A DNA stretch of 64,000 nt, taken from assembly GCF_037971845.1 (NCBI RefSeq), contig NZ_CP150227.1:1860001-1924000 (forward strand), given 5' to 3'. Source of the stretch: Paenibacillus sp. FSL R5-0766. Lineage in GTDB: Bacteria; Bacillota; Bacilli; Paenibacillales; Paenibacillaceae. Below are positions 1-9,072 of this stretch, piece after piece; the stretch's first letter is position 1, and each line of letters starts with the position of its first letter. The position numbers and the translations under genes were made by a program. The notes beneath the pieces were generated by a model, which saw only the letters and a list, made by a program, of their open reading frames with translations, did no database searches and was not told the origin of the DNA.

Positions 1-2
1 TC

Positions 3-419
3 GAAATCGCCACGGTTGCAGTACCTTTCTTTCTATGGTGCATGGCCAACTGGGCGGTAACAACTTTGATGGAAGGGGAAGGCAAGTTCAAGGAAATCGT
101 TCTGGCGACAGGTTACTCGCTCATTCCGGTTATTCTGATCTATGCCCCAATGATCGTGATCAGCCGTTTTATGGTGCAGGAGGAGACTGCTTTTTATTAT
201 CTGTTCAATAGTATTGCGTTCTTCTGGTTTGTACTGCTTCTGTTCATTGGCATGATGACGGTACACCAGTACACGGTGATTAGAACAATCATTACGATGG
301 TGCTGACACTCATTGTGATGGGCATTATTGTATTCCTTGGCGCACTGGTCTTCAGCATGCTGCAACAGCTGTACGAATTCGGTTATAACATTTACCGTGA
401 GTTGATTTTTCGGACCTAA
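3..419 (+). CDS. Yip1-family integral membrane protein, 5' end cut off by the window
   Basis: The frame is already open at the left edge, so this is the C-terminal part (about 138 residues) of a longer protein; the ATG at 42 is internal. The visible part is mostly hydrophobic and holds about four membrane segments. The loop with ANWAVTTLMEGEGKFKE between the first two segments is typical of bacterial Yip1-domain proteins. No enzymatic function is established for bacterial members. It sits 14 bases before a DUF5696 gene and two sugar ABC permeases on the same strand, so it is probably part of that carbohydrate operon. The stop overlaps the next gene's ribosome binding site (AAAGGAGG), which fits co-transcription. 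The family call is fairly secure from the sequence pattern; the role is unknown. Confidence 0.7.
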   Translation, partial: EIATVAVPFFLWCMANWAVTTLMEGEGKFKEIVLATGYSLIPVILIYAPMIVISRFMVQEETAFYYLFNSIAFFWFVLLLFIGMMTVHQYTVIRTIITMVLTLIVMGIIVFLGALVFSMLQQLYEFGYNIYRELIFRT

Positions 420-433
420 AGGAGGCGGCATCC

Positions 434-3019
434 GTGAACAAAAGGCAACGATTATATACGGTGCTGGCTGGTGGTGCAGCTGTAATCATGATTGCAGCCG
501 GGCTGCTGTATATAAACAACAGGGGGGTTCCTGCCGTGGAAGCCGCGGCTTATCTGGATACAACAACCCAAGCCATGCCCGTCACGGAGGAACCGTTGCA
601 GTTCCTTGGCGACTCTTCGCAGGGGGTACCTGGTATGCAACTGGTCGCTGAAGATCAGGGATTGGCCCTGTACTACAACGAGGAGACAACAGAAATTGCA
701 GTACGTGACGGAAAAAGTGGAGAGATTTGGTATAGCAACCCGAAAGAACGGGATGGGGACAGTCTCGCTTCCGCATATGAAAAAGAAGTGCTGTCCTCCC
801 AGCTGAACGTGTCTTTCCGGGATGCGATGGGCACACTGGAGAACTTCCTGAATTTCAGTTCCAGCATCAGCAACAAGCAATTCACTGTGGGGCAGATCGA
901 TCAGGGCATTCGAGTGAACTATACGCTTGGTGATACGTCGCTTGGCATTGACGCGCTGCCCAAACTGATCAGCAAGCAGCGCCTGGAGGAGAAAGTGCTT
1001 TCCAAACTGGACGCTACTGTCGCAAGATACACATCTGCCCGTTATTATCCAACCAAGAACAATCCGGATATTCTGGAACGGCTGGATGGACAGATCTCGA
1101 AGCAGCTTGTGCTGAACAAGATGCTGGGTGCCTTTGAGACGGCGGGTTACACGGCGGACGATCTGGCTTTTGACAATCAGGAGAATGGAGTCGAAGGCGG
1201 AGGCGTATCGGATAAGCCCAGCTTCGTCATTTCTGTGGAATATCGACTTGAGCAGGGGGCACTCGTTGTGACTGTACCCCTGAGCCAAATAGAAGAAAGT
1301 GGGCAATACCGCATTCGGAACATTGATTTGCTCGCTTATTTTGGTGCTGCGGATACAAAGGGCGAGGGTTATATGCTCGTGCCTGACGGTTCCGGCAGCC
1401 TGATCCACCTGAACAACGGGAAAACCCAGGAAGAGCAGTATGTACAGCGCGTGTACGGCGCAGACCCAAATGATAACTCGCTCAGTCGTCCTCAGGTTAG
1501 TGAATCCGCGTATATGCCTGTGTTTGGTCTGAAGAACGGGGAGAATGCCTGGTTTGCAGTCATTGAAAAAGGGGACGGCATTGCCAGTATCTCTGCGGAT
1601 ATTGGAGGCAGGCAGAACAGTTACAACCACGTGCATGCGACCTTCTCCCTGCGCGGGGAGGATGAGCTGGAGATGTACACCTCGCAGAAAATGCAGGAGA
1701 TCCAGCTGCTTAGCGAAGAGCCTTACCGTGGAGATATTCAGGTCCGTTATCATTTCCTTCATGGAGAAGATGCCAGTTACTCGGGTATGGCCCGCCTGTA
1801 TCAGCAGCAGTTGATCGAACAGGATGTATTGAAGCCGCTCCCGGAACAGACGGAGTTGCCGTTCTATCTGGATGTACTTGGTGCAGTGGACAAAAAGGCT
1901 TCGTTCCTGAGTGTGCCCTATCGAACCACCTTAGCCATGACGACGTACGAACAGGCCACCGAAATGGCGGCGAAGTTGCAGCAGGAAGGTGTAAACCGCG
2001 TGCAAATGCGGTATCAGGGATGGTTCGGCGGTGGCATCAGCCATCATACGCCAACCCGGGTGAAGTTGGACAGTGAAGTAGGCAGTCGTTCCGAACTGCA
2101 AACGTTGTCCACCAAGCTGGAGCAGTCGGGTGGAGCTCTGTTCCCGGATGTGGCTTTCCAGCACATTTATCACGATGATATGCGCTTTGCTCCTTCCTCG
2201 GATGCAGCGCGTTTTGTCACAAAGGAGACAGCAGAATTGTATCCGTACAATCCTGCACTTAATCGCATGGATCAGAGTAGGGACAGCTATTATTTGCTCT
2301 CAGCGGCCAAGCTTCCTTATGTAGTGAGTGAGTTTGCTGACAAATACCATCAACTGGACCTCGGCGGGTTATCCCTTCGTGATCTTGGGCAGGTCCTGAC
2401 TTCCGATTATCGGGATAGTCGGGTGATTCATCGGGAGACGGCGAAAAACATTGTGAAGGAGCAGCTGGGACAGCTGGAACAGTCCTATCCGAACTTGATG
2501 ATATCTGCCGCAAATAGCTACGCTTGGGGAAGTGCACAACATGTTGTGAATGTACCCGCAGGATCGAGTCGGTTCAATATTACCGATGAAGAAGTTCCTT
2601 TTTATGGGATGGTCATTCATGGATACATGAACTATGCCGCATCTCCGATGAATACGTCGGGGGATCAGGATCTCCGCAAACAGTTGCTACGCAGTCTGGA
2701 ACTCGGGGCAGCTCCGTATTTTCAATGGACCTATGAACCATCATCCAGGCTAAAGCTGACGAATTATGATTCGGCATACGCAACCGAGTATGGCTATTGG
2801 GTGGATGATGCTGTTGCTTTGTATAAGCAGGCTAATGAAGTGCTGGGAGAACTGGAGAATGAGCAGATCCTGAAGCATGAACGCATTCAGGATGGCGTCG
2901 TCCGGATCACCTATACTGGGGGTACATCCATCCTTGTGAATTACAATGCGGATGCAGTAACCGTGGATGGGACAACGGTTGGCGGGACGGATTATGTGGT
3001 GGAAGGAGTGAACCGATGA
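434..3019 (+). CDS. DUF5696 protein, membrane-anchored, sugar-locus associated
   Basis: 861 residues starting at GTG 434, with AAAGGAGG upstream. One hydrophobic segment at residues about 8-28 would act as an uncleaved signal anchor and leave the large remainder outside the cell. Recognised as DUF5696 from general sequence pattern and neighbourhood; such proteins are commonly encoded beside ABC sugar permeases and glycoside hydrolases in Paenibacillus. The middle region (about 490-800) has barrel-like alternation and aromatic-rich segments such as RYQGWFGGG and YFQWTYEP, suggesting a glycan-handling domain, but no catalytic residues can be assigned. The stop overlaps the next permease start (ATGA), so the two are translationally coupled. 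It may bind or process an oligosaccharide at the cell surface before uptake; that is inference from context. Confidence 0.7.
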   Translation: MNKRQRLYTVLAGGAAVIMIAAGLLYINNRGVPAVEAAAYLDTTTQAMPVTEEPLQFLGDSSQGVPGMQLVAEDQGLALYYNEETTEIAVRDGKSGEIWYSNPKERDGDSLASAYEKEVLSSQLNVSFRDAMGTLENFLNFSSSISNKQFTVGQIDQGIRVNYTLGDTSLGIDALPKLISKQRLEEKVLSKLDATVARYTSARYYPTKNNPDILERLDGQISKQLVLNKMLGAFETAGYTADDLAFDNQENGVEGGGVSDKPSFVISVEYRLEQGALVVTVPLSQIEESGQYRIRNIDLLAYFGAADTKGEGYMLVPDGSGSLIHLNNGKTQEEQYVQRVYGADPNDNSLSRPQVSESAYMPVFGLKNGENAWFAVIEKGDGIASISADIGGRQNSYNHVHATFSLRGEDELEMYTSQKMQEIQLLSEEPYRGDIQVRYHFLHGEDASYSGMARLYQQQLIEQDVLKPLPEQTELPFYLDVLGAVDKKASFLSVPYRTTLAMTTYEQATEMAAKLQQEGVNRVQMRYQGWFGGGISHHTPTRVKLDSEVGSRSELQTLSTKLEQSGGALFPDVAFQHIYHDDMRFAPSSDAARFVTKETAELYPYNPALNRMDQSRDSYYLLSAAKLPYVVSEFADKYHQLDLGGLSLRDLGQVLTSDYRDSRVIHRETAKNIVKEQLGQLEQSYPNLMISAANSYAWGSAQHVVNVPAGSSRFNITDEEVPFYGMVIHGYMNYAASPMNTSGDQDLRKQLLRSLELGAAPYFQWTYEPSSRLKLTNYDSAYATEYGYWVDDAVALYKQANEVLGELENEQILKHERIQDGVVRITYTGGTSILVNYNADAVTVDGTTVGGTDYVVEGVNR

Positions 3020-3915
3020 GAACCATTCGATTATCGCTGAAGTCACGGAGAGCGCTGCTTGGACTTGCATTTATATCGCCGTGGCTGATCGGTTTCATCT
3101 TCCTCTTTGCCACGCCACTCCTGCAATCCATCCGGTTCAGTCTGAGTAATCTGTCCGTTGCTCCGGGCGGGTACGTTCTGGAATACGTTGGATTTAAAAA
3201 TTTCAAGGATGCGCTTCTGGTTGACGCGACGTTCAACCGGATTCTGGTCGACTCTGTTGGAGCGATGCTACTGAATGTGCCGATGATTTTGTTCTTCAGT
3301 CTGTTTACGGCGACACTGCTTAACCAGAAGTTCAGAGGCAGAACGATGGCACGTGCGATCTTTTTCCTGCCGGTTATTCTGGCTTCGAGTGCAGTCGCAG
3401 CAGCTGAGTCTGCGGGATTAATCAATCTGATGGGGGATGCGAGTGCGGTGGATGCATCAGCCGATGGCGGTGCTTCGTTCAACGTGGTATCCATTGTGCG
3501 GATGCTGGCGGATGTGGGATTACCGATGGCCTATGTGGATTACATTGTAGAAGCCATCATGCGGATCTATGAGATTATTAGTAGCTCTGGCGTTCAGATT
3601 CTGATCTTCCTCGCCGCGCTGCAATCGGTACCGGGATCCATGTACGAGGTTGCGAAGATCGAAGGGGCGACAGCCTACGAATCATTCTGGAAGATTACAT
3701 TTCCCATGGTCAGTCCGTTGATTCTGACAAATGTCATCTATACGATCATTGATTCATTTGCCGGGAGTCCAGTCACACAGGCCATCTACCAAACCGCATT
3801 CAAAACGCAGAACTTTGGCTTAAGCTCGGCGATGTCCTGGCTGTACACACTGGTGATTGGCCTTGTACTGATCGTAGTGGGCTGGGTATTGTCACGGCGG
3901 GTTCACTACAACTGA
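3016..3915 (+). CDS. Sugar ABC transporter permease, MalF/UgpA type
   Basis: 299 residues with about six membrane helices. The EAA loop that docks the ATPase lies near residues 211-230 (EVAKIEGATAYESFWKITFP), which marks binding-protein-dependent permeases of the CUT1 carbohydrate family. The ATG overlaps the stop of the DUF5696 gene by four bases. Together with the permease 28 bases downstream it forms the heterodimeric membrane channel of a sugar importer. No binding protein or ATPase is visible here; the binding protein may lie upstream of the window, and the ATPase is probably a shared MsmX-type protein encoded elsewhere. The segment near residues 135-155 is rich in Ala, Ser and Asp and is probably an extracellular loop. 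The GH26 neighbour suggests mannan-derived oligosaccharides as substrate, which is inference. Confidence 0.88.
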   Translation: MRTIRLSLKSRRALLGLAFISPWLIGFIFLFATPLLQSIRFSLSNLSVAPGGYVLEYVGFKNFKDALLVDATFNRILVDSVGAMLLNVPMILFFSLFTATLLNQKFRGRTMARAIFFLPVILASSAVAAAESAGLINLMGDASAVDASADGGASFNVVSIVRMLADVGLPMAYVDYIVEAIMRIYEIISSSGVQILIFLAALQSVPGSMYEVAKIEGATAYESFWKITFPMVSPLILTNVIYTIIDSFAGSPVTQAIYQTAFKTQNFGLSSAMSWLYTLVIGLVLIVVGWVLSRRVHYN

Positions 3916-3943
3916 CGGTTAACATTAAGGGAGGCTTCAGATT

Positions 3944-4954
3944 ATGGCTGCATCAGGAACAGATCGCATGGTGGTGGTACCAAAACAGAATTACCACATG
4001 CAGCGGGTACGAAACAAGACATCGGACCTTCTCTATTCCATTTTCAGATATGCACTGGTCATCGGCATTTCATTTATTATTTTGTATCCGTTATTTCTCA
4101 AAGTTTCAGTCGCGTTCAAGGATAAACAGGACATTTACAATCCAACGATTTATATGATTCCTCAGCATTTTACGCTGGATAATATCCGGCTAGCGGCGCA
4201 AGTGATGGATTTTCTTCCCTTGCTGGCGAACACGTTATTGTTCGTTACCATCACGACGCTTCTGACAGCGATATCCTGTGCACTTGCCGGATACGGCTTC
4301 GCCCGGTTTTCGTTTCCGGGTAGTAATGTACTCTTCATCCTTGTGATTCTGACGATTCTGGTGCCGACGAGCACACTTATGGTGCCAATGTATCTGCATT
4401 TCCGCAGCTTTGACTTTATGGGCATCATCCAGTTGTTCACGGGGAAAAACGGGATTAACCTGCTCAATACGTACTGGCCTTCAATGATTACGGCTGCTAC
4501 GGCAGGAGGGCTGAAGGCGGGGCTATTCATCTATATCTTCCGGCAGTTTTTCAAGGGGATGCCGAAGGAAATCGAGGAGGCCGCACTGATTGACGGCGCA
4601 GGTGGATTCAAAACGTTTGCCCGAATCATGTTGCCCAATGCGATCTCGCCACTGATTACGGTCATTTTGTTCTCCTTTGTATGGCAGTATAACGATACAT
4701 TCTATTCGGCATTATTCATGAGTGAAAGTCCACTGATCTCGCTGAAGGTGGCTTCCTTACCTGCTCAGGCGAACCAGTTGATTCCACAACTGATGGGCTT
4801 TGGCTCGAACTCGGGCATCAAGGCCGATCCGAACTATGTGGCCATGATCGTGGATACAGGCATTTTGCTGGCGATTGCACCGTTGATTATTTTGTACTTG
4901 TTCGTGCAGCGGTATTTCGTTGAGAGCATTGAACGTTCTGGTGTAGTGGGTTAA
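3944..4954 (+). CDS. Sugar ABC transporter permease, MalG/UgpE type
   Basis: 336 residues, preceded by GGGAGG. A cytoplasmic N-terminus of about 30 residues leads into six predicted helices. The EAA loop is near residues 211-231 (EEAALIDGAGGFKTFARIML), the standard ATPase-docking motif. It is the second half of the permease pair with the gene ending at 3915. The C-terminus is typical of the family (VQRYFVESIERSGVVG), so the protein is complete. The gene ends 28 bases before the likely start of the GH26 gene, in what reads as one operon. The substrate cannot be read from the permease itself. Confidence 0.9.
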   Translation: MAASGTDRMVVVPKQNYHMQRVRNKTSDLLYSIFRYALVIGISFIILYPLFLKVSVAFKDKQDIYNPTIYMIPQHFTLDNIRLAAQVMDFLPLLANTLLFVTITTLLTAISCALAGYGFARFSFPGSNVLFILVILTILVPTSTLMVPMYLHFRSFDFMGIIQLFTGKNGINLLNTYWPSMITAATAGGLKAGLFIYIFRQFFKGMPKEIEEAALIDGAGGFKTFARIMLPNAISPLITVILFSFVWQYNDTFYSALFMSESPLISLKVASLPAQANQLIPQLMGFGSNSGIKADPNYVAMIVDTGILLAIAPLIILYLFVQRYFVESIERSGVVG

Positions 4955-4982
4955 CATGGTAAATCCAATTGGAGGTGTAGAG

Positions 4983-5945
4983 ATGACAGTGCGTGAGATC
5001 AGCAGAGTTCCGGTGAATAAAACAGCGTCATCTGAAGCAAAAGAGCTGATGGCGTTCCTGGTCGAGCGTTATCGAAAAGGGATGTTGTCAGGCCAGCAGG
5101 ATTATAGCAATCTAAACTGGATTAATGAAAATACAGGCCGAAAGCCAGCTGTGATTGGCTTTGATCTCATGGAATATTCGCCATCAAGAACAGAGCGCGG
5201 TGCGGTCTCCCAAGAGATTCGGGATGTGATAGACTGGCACAAACAAGGCGGGATCGTGACACTATGCTGGCACTGGAACGCACCGACGGATCTGATCGAT
5301 GAACCGGGTAAAGAGTGGTGGCGGGGGTTCTATACGGACGCGACAACCTATGATCTTGCCTCCGCGCTTGCTGATACTGAATCAGAAGCATATCAGTTAT
5401 TGATTCGGGATATAGATGTTATTGCTACACATTTACAGGAGCTGAAGGATGCTGGTGTGCCTGTATTATTTCGACCACTTCATGAAGCGGAGGGTGGCTG
5501 GTTCTGGTGGGGAGCGAAAGGCCCCGAACCTGCCAAACAGTTATATTGTTTGTTGTATGATCGATTGGTTCAAGAACATCAGCTGCACAATCTTATCTGG
5601 GTCTGGAACTCGGAAAAACCGGAATGGTATCCAGGGGATGATATCGTGGATATTGTGAGTGTAGATGTATACCCGGAAGCGGGAGATCACAGCCCGCTGG
5701 CGGCACGTTACACCAACCTGCGAGAGCTTGTGAAGGATAGTAAAATCATTGCACTGGCCGAGAACGGCTCCATCCCTGACCCTAAGCAGATGAAGGAACA
5801 GGATGTACACTGGAGTTGGTTCTGTACCTGGACAGGTGGATTCCTGAGAGACGGGACGCATAATGAACTAACGTTTTTGAAGGAATTGTACCATAGCAAA
5901 GAGGTCATTACGCTCGATCAGTTACCGAAGTGGAGTTGGTTATAA
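4983..5945 (+). CDS. Glycoside hydrolase family 26 (beta-mannanase-like), cytoplasmic
   Basis: 320 residues from ATG 4983, chosen because GGAGGTG lies at the right distance; an upstream ATG at 4956 has no good site. The GH26 signature is clear: the acid/base glutamate in FRPLHEAEGG (E168), the substrate-binding WHWNAP, and the nucleophile glutamate in IALAENGS (E260). GH26 enzymes cleave beta-1,4-mannosidic bonds and related beta-glucans with retention of configuration. There is no signal peptide, so the enzyme is probably intracellular, acting on oligosaccharides brought in by the adjacent permeases. It is the last gene of the operon and is followed by a strong hairpin. The family is confident; mannan as the natural substrate is inferred. 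Confidence 0.88.
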   Translation: MTVREISRVPVNKTASSEAKELMAFLVERYRKGMLSGQQDYSNLNWINENTGRKPAVIGFDLMEYSPSRTERGAVSQEIRDVIDWHKQGGIVTLCWHWNAPTDLIDEPGKEWWRGFYTDATTYDLASALADTESEAYQLLIRDIDVIATHLQELKDAGVPVLFRPLHEAEGGWFWWGAKGPEPAKQLYCLLYDRLVQEHQLHNLIWVWNSEKPEWYPGDDIVDIVSVDVYPEAGDHSPLAARYTNLRELVKDSKIIALAENGSIPDPKQMKEQDVHWSWFCTWTGGFLRDGTHNELTFLKELYHSKEVITLDQLPKWSWL

Positions 5946-5974
5946 GAATCCCACGTCCAACTTGAATTGGAATC

Positions 5975-6027
5975 AATGAAGCGTTAGTATTCGCTGTAAG
6001 AATTCATGCGAATACTAACGCTTCATT
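5975..6027 (+). terminator. Terminator after the GH26 operon
   Basis: Perfect inverted repeat with 20-base arms (5975-5994 and 6008-6027) around a 13-base loop, followed by a moderately T-rich stretch. It lies between the GH26 gene and the opposite-strand SunI-like gene and probably stops transcription from both sides. Confidence 0.8.
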
Positions 6028-6096
6028 TGTTGGTAGCGCACTTTTGTTAATGGAACCCCTCTTCCCAAAACATGAAAATCCAGTTCGAACAACCAT

Positions 6097-6363
6097 TTAG
6101 TTTGACGGGTGTAACATAGCTTGGATATTGGTATGTAAAGTCACGCTGGAAGTGAATAAAATGTACGATTGATTAACCGTGCGGATCAGAATCCTCTCAC
6201 TTGTGCCATTGACTGGACCGAGCCGAATGGCAGATGGTTCGCTTCCACCGTACGTATCATCCAGGGTGACCGATGTGATATGTGCGATGGGAATTTCAAT
6301 TTTGGAAAACTGCCAGCGGATGACCAGTTGATCTTCTACTTTTTTCACGTTAACACCAAACAT
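6097..6363 (-). CDS. SunI/YnzG-like PH-domain protein
   Basis: 88 residues with a well-placed AGGAGG before ATG. The pattern (VKKVEDQLVIRWQFSKIEIP, then VTLDDTYGG and YILFTSS) matches the PH-like domain of the SunI/YnzG family; SunI gives Bacillus subtilis immunity to the glycopeptide sublancin. Unlike SunI there is no N-terminal membrane helix, so this is a soluble PH-like domain only. No bacteriocin gene is visible nearby, so an immunity role is not supported by context. It stands alone between the GH26 operon and an unknown gene. Family assignment is by recalled similarity; function is open. Confidence 0.65.
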   Translation of the reverse strand: MFGVNVKKVEDQLVIRWQFSKIEIPIAHITSVTLDDTYGGSEPSAIRLGPVNGTSERILIRTVNQSYILFTSSVTLHTNIQAMLHPSN

Positions 6364-6520
6364 ACGATGACCTCCTGTTGTGATTCAAATTATTGAAGTA
6401 ATCTCGTATGTCCAGTTTATCATATTTTGGATAAAATTACCTTATTAATAATAAAGAGTTACGATTTCTACAAACTGATTTCGAAAGTCCAAATCTATCC
6501 TGTGCAAAGGAGGACAATGT

Positions 6521-7063
6521 ATGAACAACTGGAATGCCTATCATTATTTTGAACAAAGCCTTGGTCCTTTCAGAAATCTCTCCAGCCTGTCTGCGGATGA
6601 AGCAGAAACAGTTACCCAGAAGATCCGTCTTCAGGGACGGAACTTTGCCAGTCGGCGACCCGCAGATTACATGACAATTCGCAGAACACTTGAACAAAGG
6701 GCTTATGAGCAGTTTGTTGCCAAAGGTGGGAAGCCGGTACAATCATATCCCCATTATCTGACGCTCGGTGCATGCGAATGGCTGTTGTCCTGGTATTCAG
6801 AACCCGATCATGTAATCATTCCATGGGGTGACCTTCCAGTTGAAGTTGTGAGTTTTACCTACGGGGACTTGTTTCCAACAATGAGGTTTGACGATGCTAA
6901 ACCTTATCGTAAGCAGATCTATACCAAGGATGAAATCATGGAAGTTATTCAGTTCTATGGGTGGCCTCAGGAATGGAACCGTAAAGGTGATAAGGGGCCG
7001 GAACAATATATTGAGGTACAGGTCTGGGACGAACGTATTATCCAATCGTGCACACGTGACTGA
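6521..7063 (+). CDS. Conserved hypothetical protein
   Basis: 180 residues, ATG start behind AAAGGAGG. I do not recognise the family. The protein is soluble, rich in Tyr and Trp, and has no signal peptide or membrane helix. Visible features are a central segment PHYLTLGACEWLLSWYSEPD and a C-terminal Glu/Asp-rich region with aromatic residues. The base composition and RBS look normal for the window and the opposite-strand frame is unremarkable, so it is very probably a real gene. It appears to be monocistronic: 157 bases separate it from the divergent gene upstream and 179 bases from the next gene. Confidence 0.75.
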   Translation: MNNWNAYHYFEQSLGPFRNLSSLSADEAETVTQKIRLQGRNFASRRPADYMTIRRTLEQRAYEQFVAKGGKPVQSYPHYLTLGACEWLLSWYSEPDHVIIPWGDLPVEVVSFTYGDLFPTMRFDDAKPYRKQIYTKDEIMEVIQFYGWPQEWNRKGDKGPEQYIEVQVWDERIIQSCTRD

Positions 7064-7242
7064 GACCGTTATGAAGAAATTTGATATTATCATCGATCCC
7101 AAGAAGTGATCATGCGGAGATATCAGTGTACGATATCGAGGGATGGGGACTTGATGTAAAACATACAGGATTAACCATGATATATATCGAATACAAATAG
7201 AGAAATTAGAGAACTTATACTCCAACACAAAGGGTGTGCCAC

Positions 7243-7851
7243 ATGACGAATCTATTCGAACATTGTTCAGGTCAAACATTATCCGCCAACCTGGGATGGC
7301 TGAACGAGCCAACAGATTGGTCCATTGAAGACGGCAAAGTAACGATAACCGTTTCGCCGATCAGTGACTTTTTCATTGATCCGGGAGGTGAGCCGGTGAA
7401 AGCTTCAGCTCCATTTTTACATACGATAGTCAAGGGAGATTTCAGCATCGTCACTCGAGTACAGGTGGACATGAAAGAACAGTATGACTCAGGCTGCCTG
7501 ATGGTGAGGGTGGACGATACGAATTGGGCTAAAGTCTGCTTTGAATATTTTGAAGAACAGCCGTCTATTCTTAGTGTTGTTACTCGTGGTAACTCGGATG
7601 ATTGTGTATCCGCACCTGTAGACGTTAATAAGCCTTATTTACGTGTAGCCCGGGCAGGCAACAGCTTTGCTTTCCATTATTCTCAGGATGGAGAGAAGTG
7701 GAAGCTGGTTCGTTATTTCGGACTCGACTGCGCGGAAGAGATCAAAGTTGGCATTGTGGCCCAATCCCCCATTGGGCAAGGGACCACGGTTACTTTTACA
7801 GACGTACAGCTTCAACATGGAGTGACCGGAAGTGTTCGCCGGGTAAAATAA
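7243..7851 (+). CDS. DUF1349 family protein (concanavalin-like beta-sandwich)
   Basis: 202 residues from ATG 7243; a GTG at 7234 in the same frame lies too close to the AAAGGG site. The succession LGWLNEPTDWS, ISDFFIDPGG, GCLMVRVDDTNWAKVCFEY and a repeated beta pattern are typical of DUF1349 proteins, which resemble the jelly-roll lectin fold and yeast regulator Ree1. There is no signal peptide, so it is cytoplasmic. Its biochemical role is not established; carbohydrate binding is a plausible guess from the fold. It is a single gene, and a copy of the window's dispersed repeat starts inside its stop codon region. Confidence 0.78.
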   Translation: MTNLFEHCSGQTLSANLGWLNEPTDWSIEDGKVTITVSPISDFFIDPGGEPVKASAPFLHTIVKGDFSIVTRVQVDMKEQYDSGCLMVRVDDTNWAKVCFEYFEEQPSILSVVTRGNSDDCVSAPVDVNKPYLRVARAGNSFAFHYSQDGEKWKLVRYFGLDCAEEIKVGIVAQSPIGQGTTVTFTDVQLQHGVTGSVRRVK

Positions 7852-7876
7852 CAGCGATCAGAAGGTTGTTTTGTCA
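7848..7876. repeat. Dispersed intergenic repeat, short copy
   Basis: About 30 bases (ATAACAGCGATCAGAAGG then TTGTTTTGTCAT) match the 3' part of the larger element at 15531-15560 with three mismatches. The left end overlaps the stop codon of the DUF1349 gene, so the fragment supplies that stop. It is a partial copy; the hairpin part of the long copy is absent here. Confidence 0.6.
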
Positions 7877-7877
7877 T

Positions 7878-8984
7878 TTATTTCACCCGAATTAACATTC
7901 CGAACAGACCGAGTATAGCAAAAGCCAGAAATGCCGTTGTATTAGAAAACACTTCGATCGTATAACCTGCCATAGAAGAGCCAAGGAATTGCCCAACACC
8001 CAGCGCGAGAAAGGCAAGGCTAATTCCGATGGACACATTTGGACTGAATAGTCTCGTCGCCCAAACAATAAATACACTGGTCAGGAAAATATACGTGCTG
8101 CCAAATATGATCGCAGAGATGAGACTGGCAGTCATGGATGGAAGAAGGATTACCCCCAGTGAGATCGCCAATAAAAGTATGCCCATTCGGTAGGACCACC
8201 CAATCTCGAACCGTTCAATAATGCGACCCGCGCATCCACCGAGTATCCCCATAACCCCCATCACAATCCAGAACAACACGGCTTCCGAATCGGAGGCCCC
8301 TTTCTCGTCTGTGAGGAAGTTGCGGGCAAAGGTCCAGTAGATTGCAGAACTGAAACCTGTCAACAGACAAGCCATGAGCAGAGCGGACCCTGGTCTGGTT
8401 GGTTTCATACATGCCCTGAGAGACTTGGTACAAGGCAGTGTCTTCGTAGGTGGAATAACACGTCTGTTCCACAGCAGAACAACAACACCGATTACAGCAA
8501 ACAGGATGTAGGTTAGACGCCAGTAATCCGTGAACAGCCAGTAGAGTGGACCTGATATTACAATTCCGAAGCTGGTCCCTGTGTTAATCCAGCTGTTGCC
8601 TCTTGCTTGCAAATCGGGTGCAAGCTCGGCATTAACCGTGTTACCGAGGGCTGGAGAGGCCCAGCCTGTACTCAAACCTGCTAGAAATATACTAAATGTA
8701 AGAACCCATGCATTCTGAGCCAGGGCAATGCCGGTTAATCCGAGCACTGCGCTGATCCCTGCCAATTGAATGACATAATGATGTCCCTTGCGATTAATCA
8801 ACAATGGTGCAGTTAGAAGGGACAGACAGTAGGCGATATACGTTCCTGAGTTAATCGCGCCAGAGGCTGCATCATTTAATTGTAAGGCTTCCGAAATTTC
8901 CGGCATAAACAATCCATAACTGAATCGCCCGAATGCATAACATACAGCGATAAGTGCAATGCCTGGAAAGATAATTTTTTTCAT
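7878..8984 (-). CDS. MFS transporter, YbfB/YjiJ-like
   Basis: 368 residues from ATG 8984, which has AAAGGCGGT at a proper distance; a GTG at 8993 lies inside that site. The protein is hydrophobic throughout with about 12 membrane helices. The first helix region (AVCYAFGRFSYGLFMPEI) resembles the CynX/NimT and YbfB/YjiJ groups of the major facilitator superfamily, most of which export small molecules. A copy of a 21-base sequence also found before the upstream tetR gene sits just ahead of the RBS, so expression is probably repressed by that TetR protein and released by a ligand. Substrate unknown. Confidence 0.85.
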   Translation of the reverse strand: MKKIIFPGIALIAVCYAFGRFSYGLFMPEISEALQLNDAASGAINSGTYIAYCLSLLTAPLLINRKGHHYVIQLAGISAVLGLTGIALAQNAWVLTFSIFLAGLSTGWASPALGNTVNAELAPDLQARGNSWINTGTSFGIVISGPLYWLFTDYWRLTYILFAVIGVVVLLWNRRVIPPTKTLPCTKSLRACMKPTRPGSALLMACLLTGFSSAIYWTFARNFLTDEKGASDSEAVLFWIVMGVMGILGGCAGRIIERFEIGWSYRMGILLLAISLGVILLPSMTASLISAIIFGSTYIFLTSVFIVWATRLFSPNVSIGISLAFLALGVGQFLGSSMAGYTIEVFSNTTAFLAFAILGLFGMLIRVK

Positions 8985-9001
8985 TAAATCCACCGCCTTT
9001 T

Positions 9002-9022
9002 AGATAGAACGATCATTATATT
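9002..9022 (-). promoter_or_regulatory. Putative TetR operator before the MFS gene
   Basis: The 21-mer AGATAGAACGATCATTATATT here is repeated exactly at 9631-9651 before the tetR gene. Its core AGAACGATCATT is a quasi-palindrome around GATC, as in many TetR operators. It lies directly 5' of the RBS of the transporter gene, so a bound repressor would block transcription. Confidence 0.7.
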
Positions 9023-9072
9023 TCTTATGAAATAAAAAAGTGAGTTGAAATATTAACTCACCCGGAATAGCT

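Noticed and set aside
452..1762. Long open frame opposite the DUF5696 gene (436 residues)
   Set aside because: It is antisense to a gene with clear family identity and coding pattern, and has no sensible RBS or domain. Long antisense frames are common opposite genes with this codon use.
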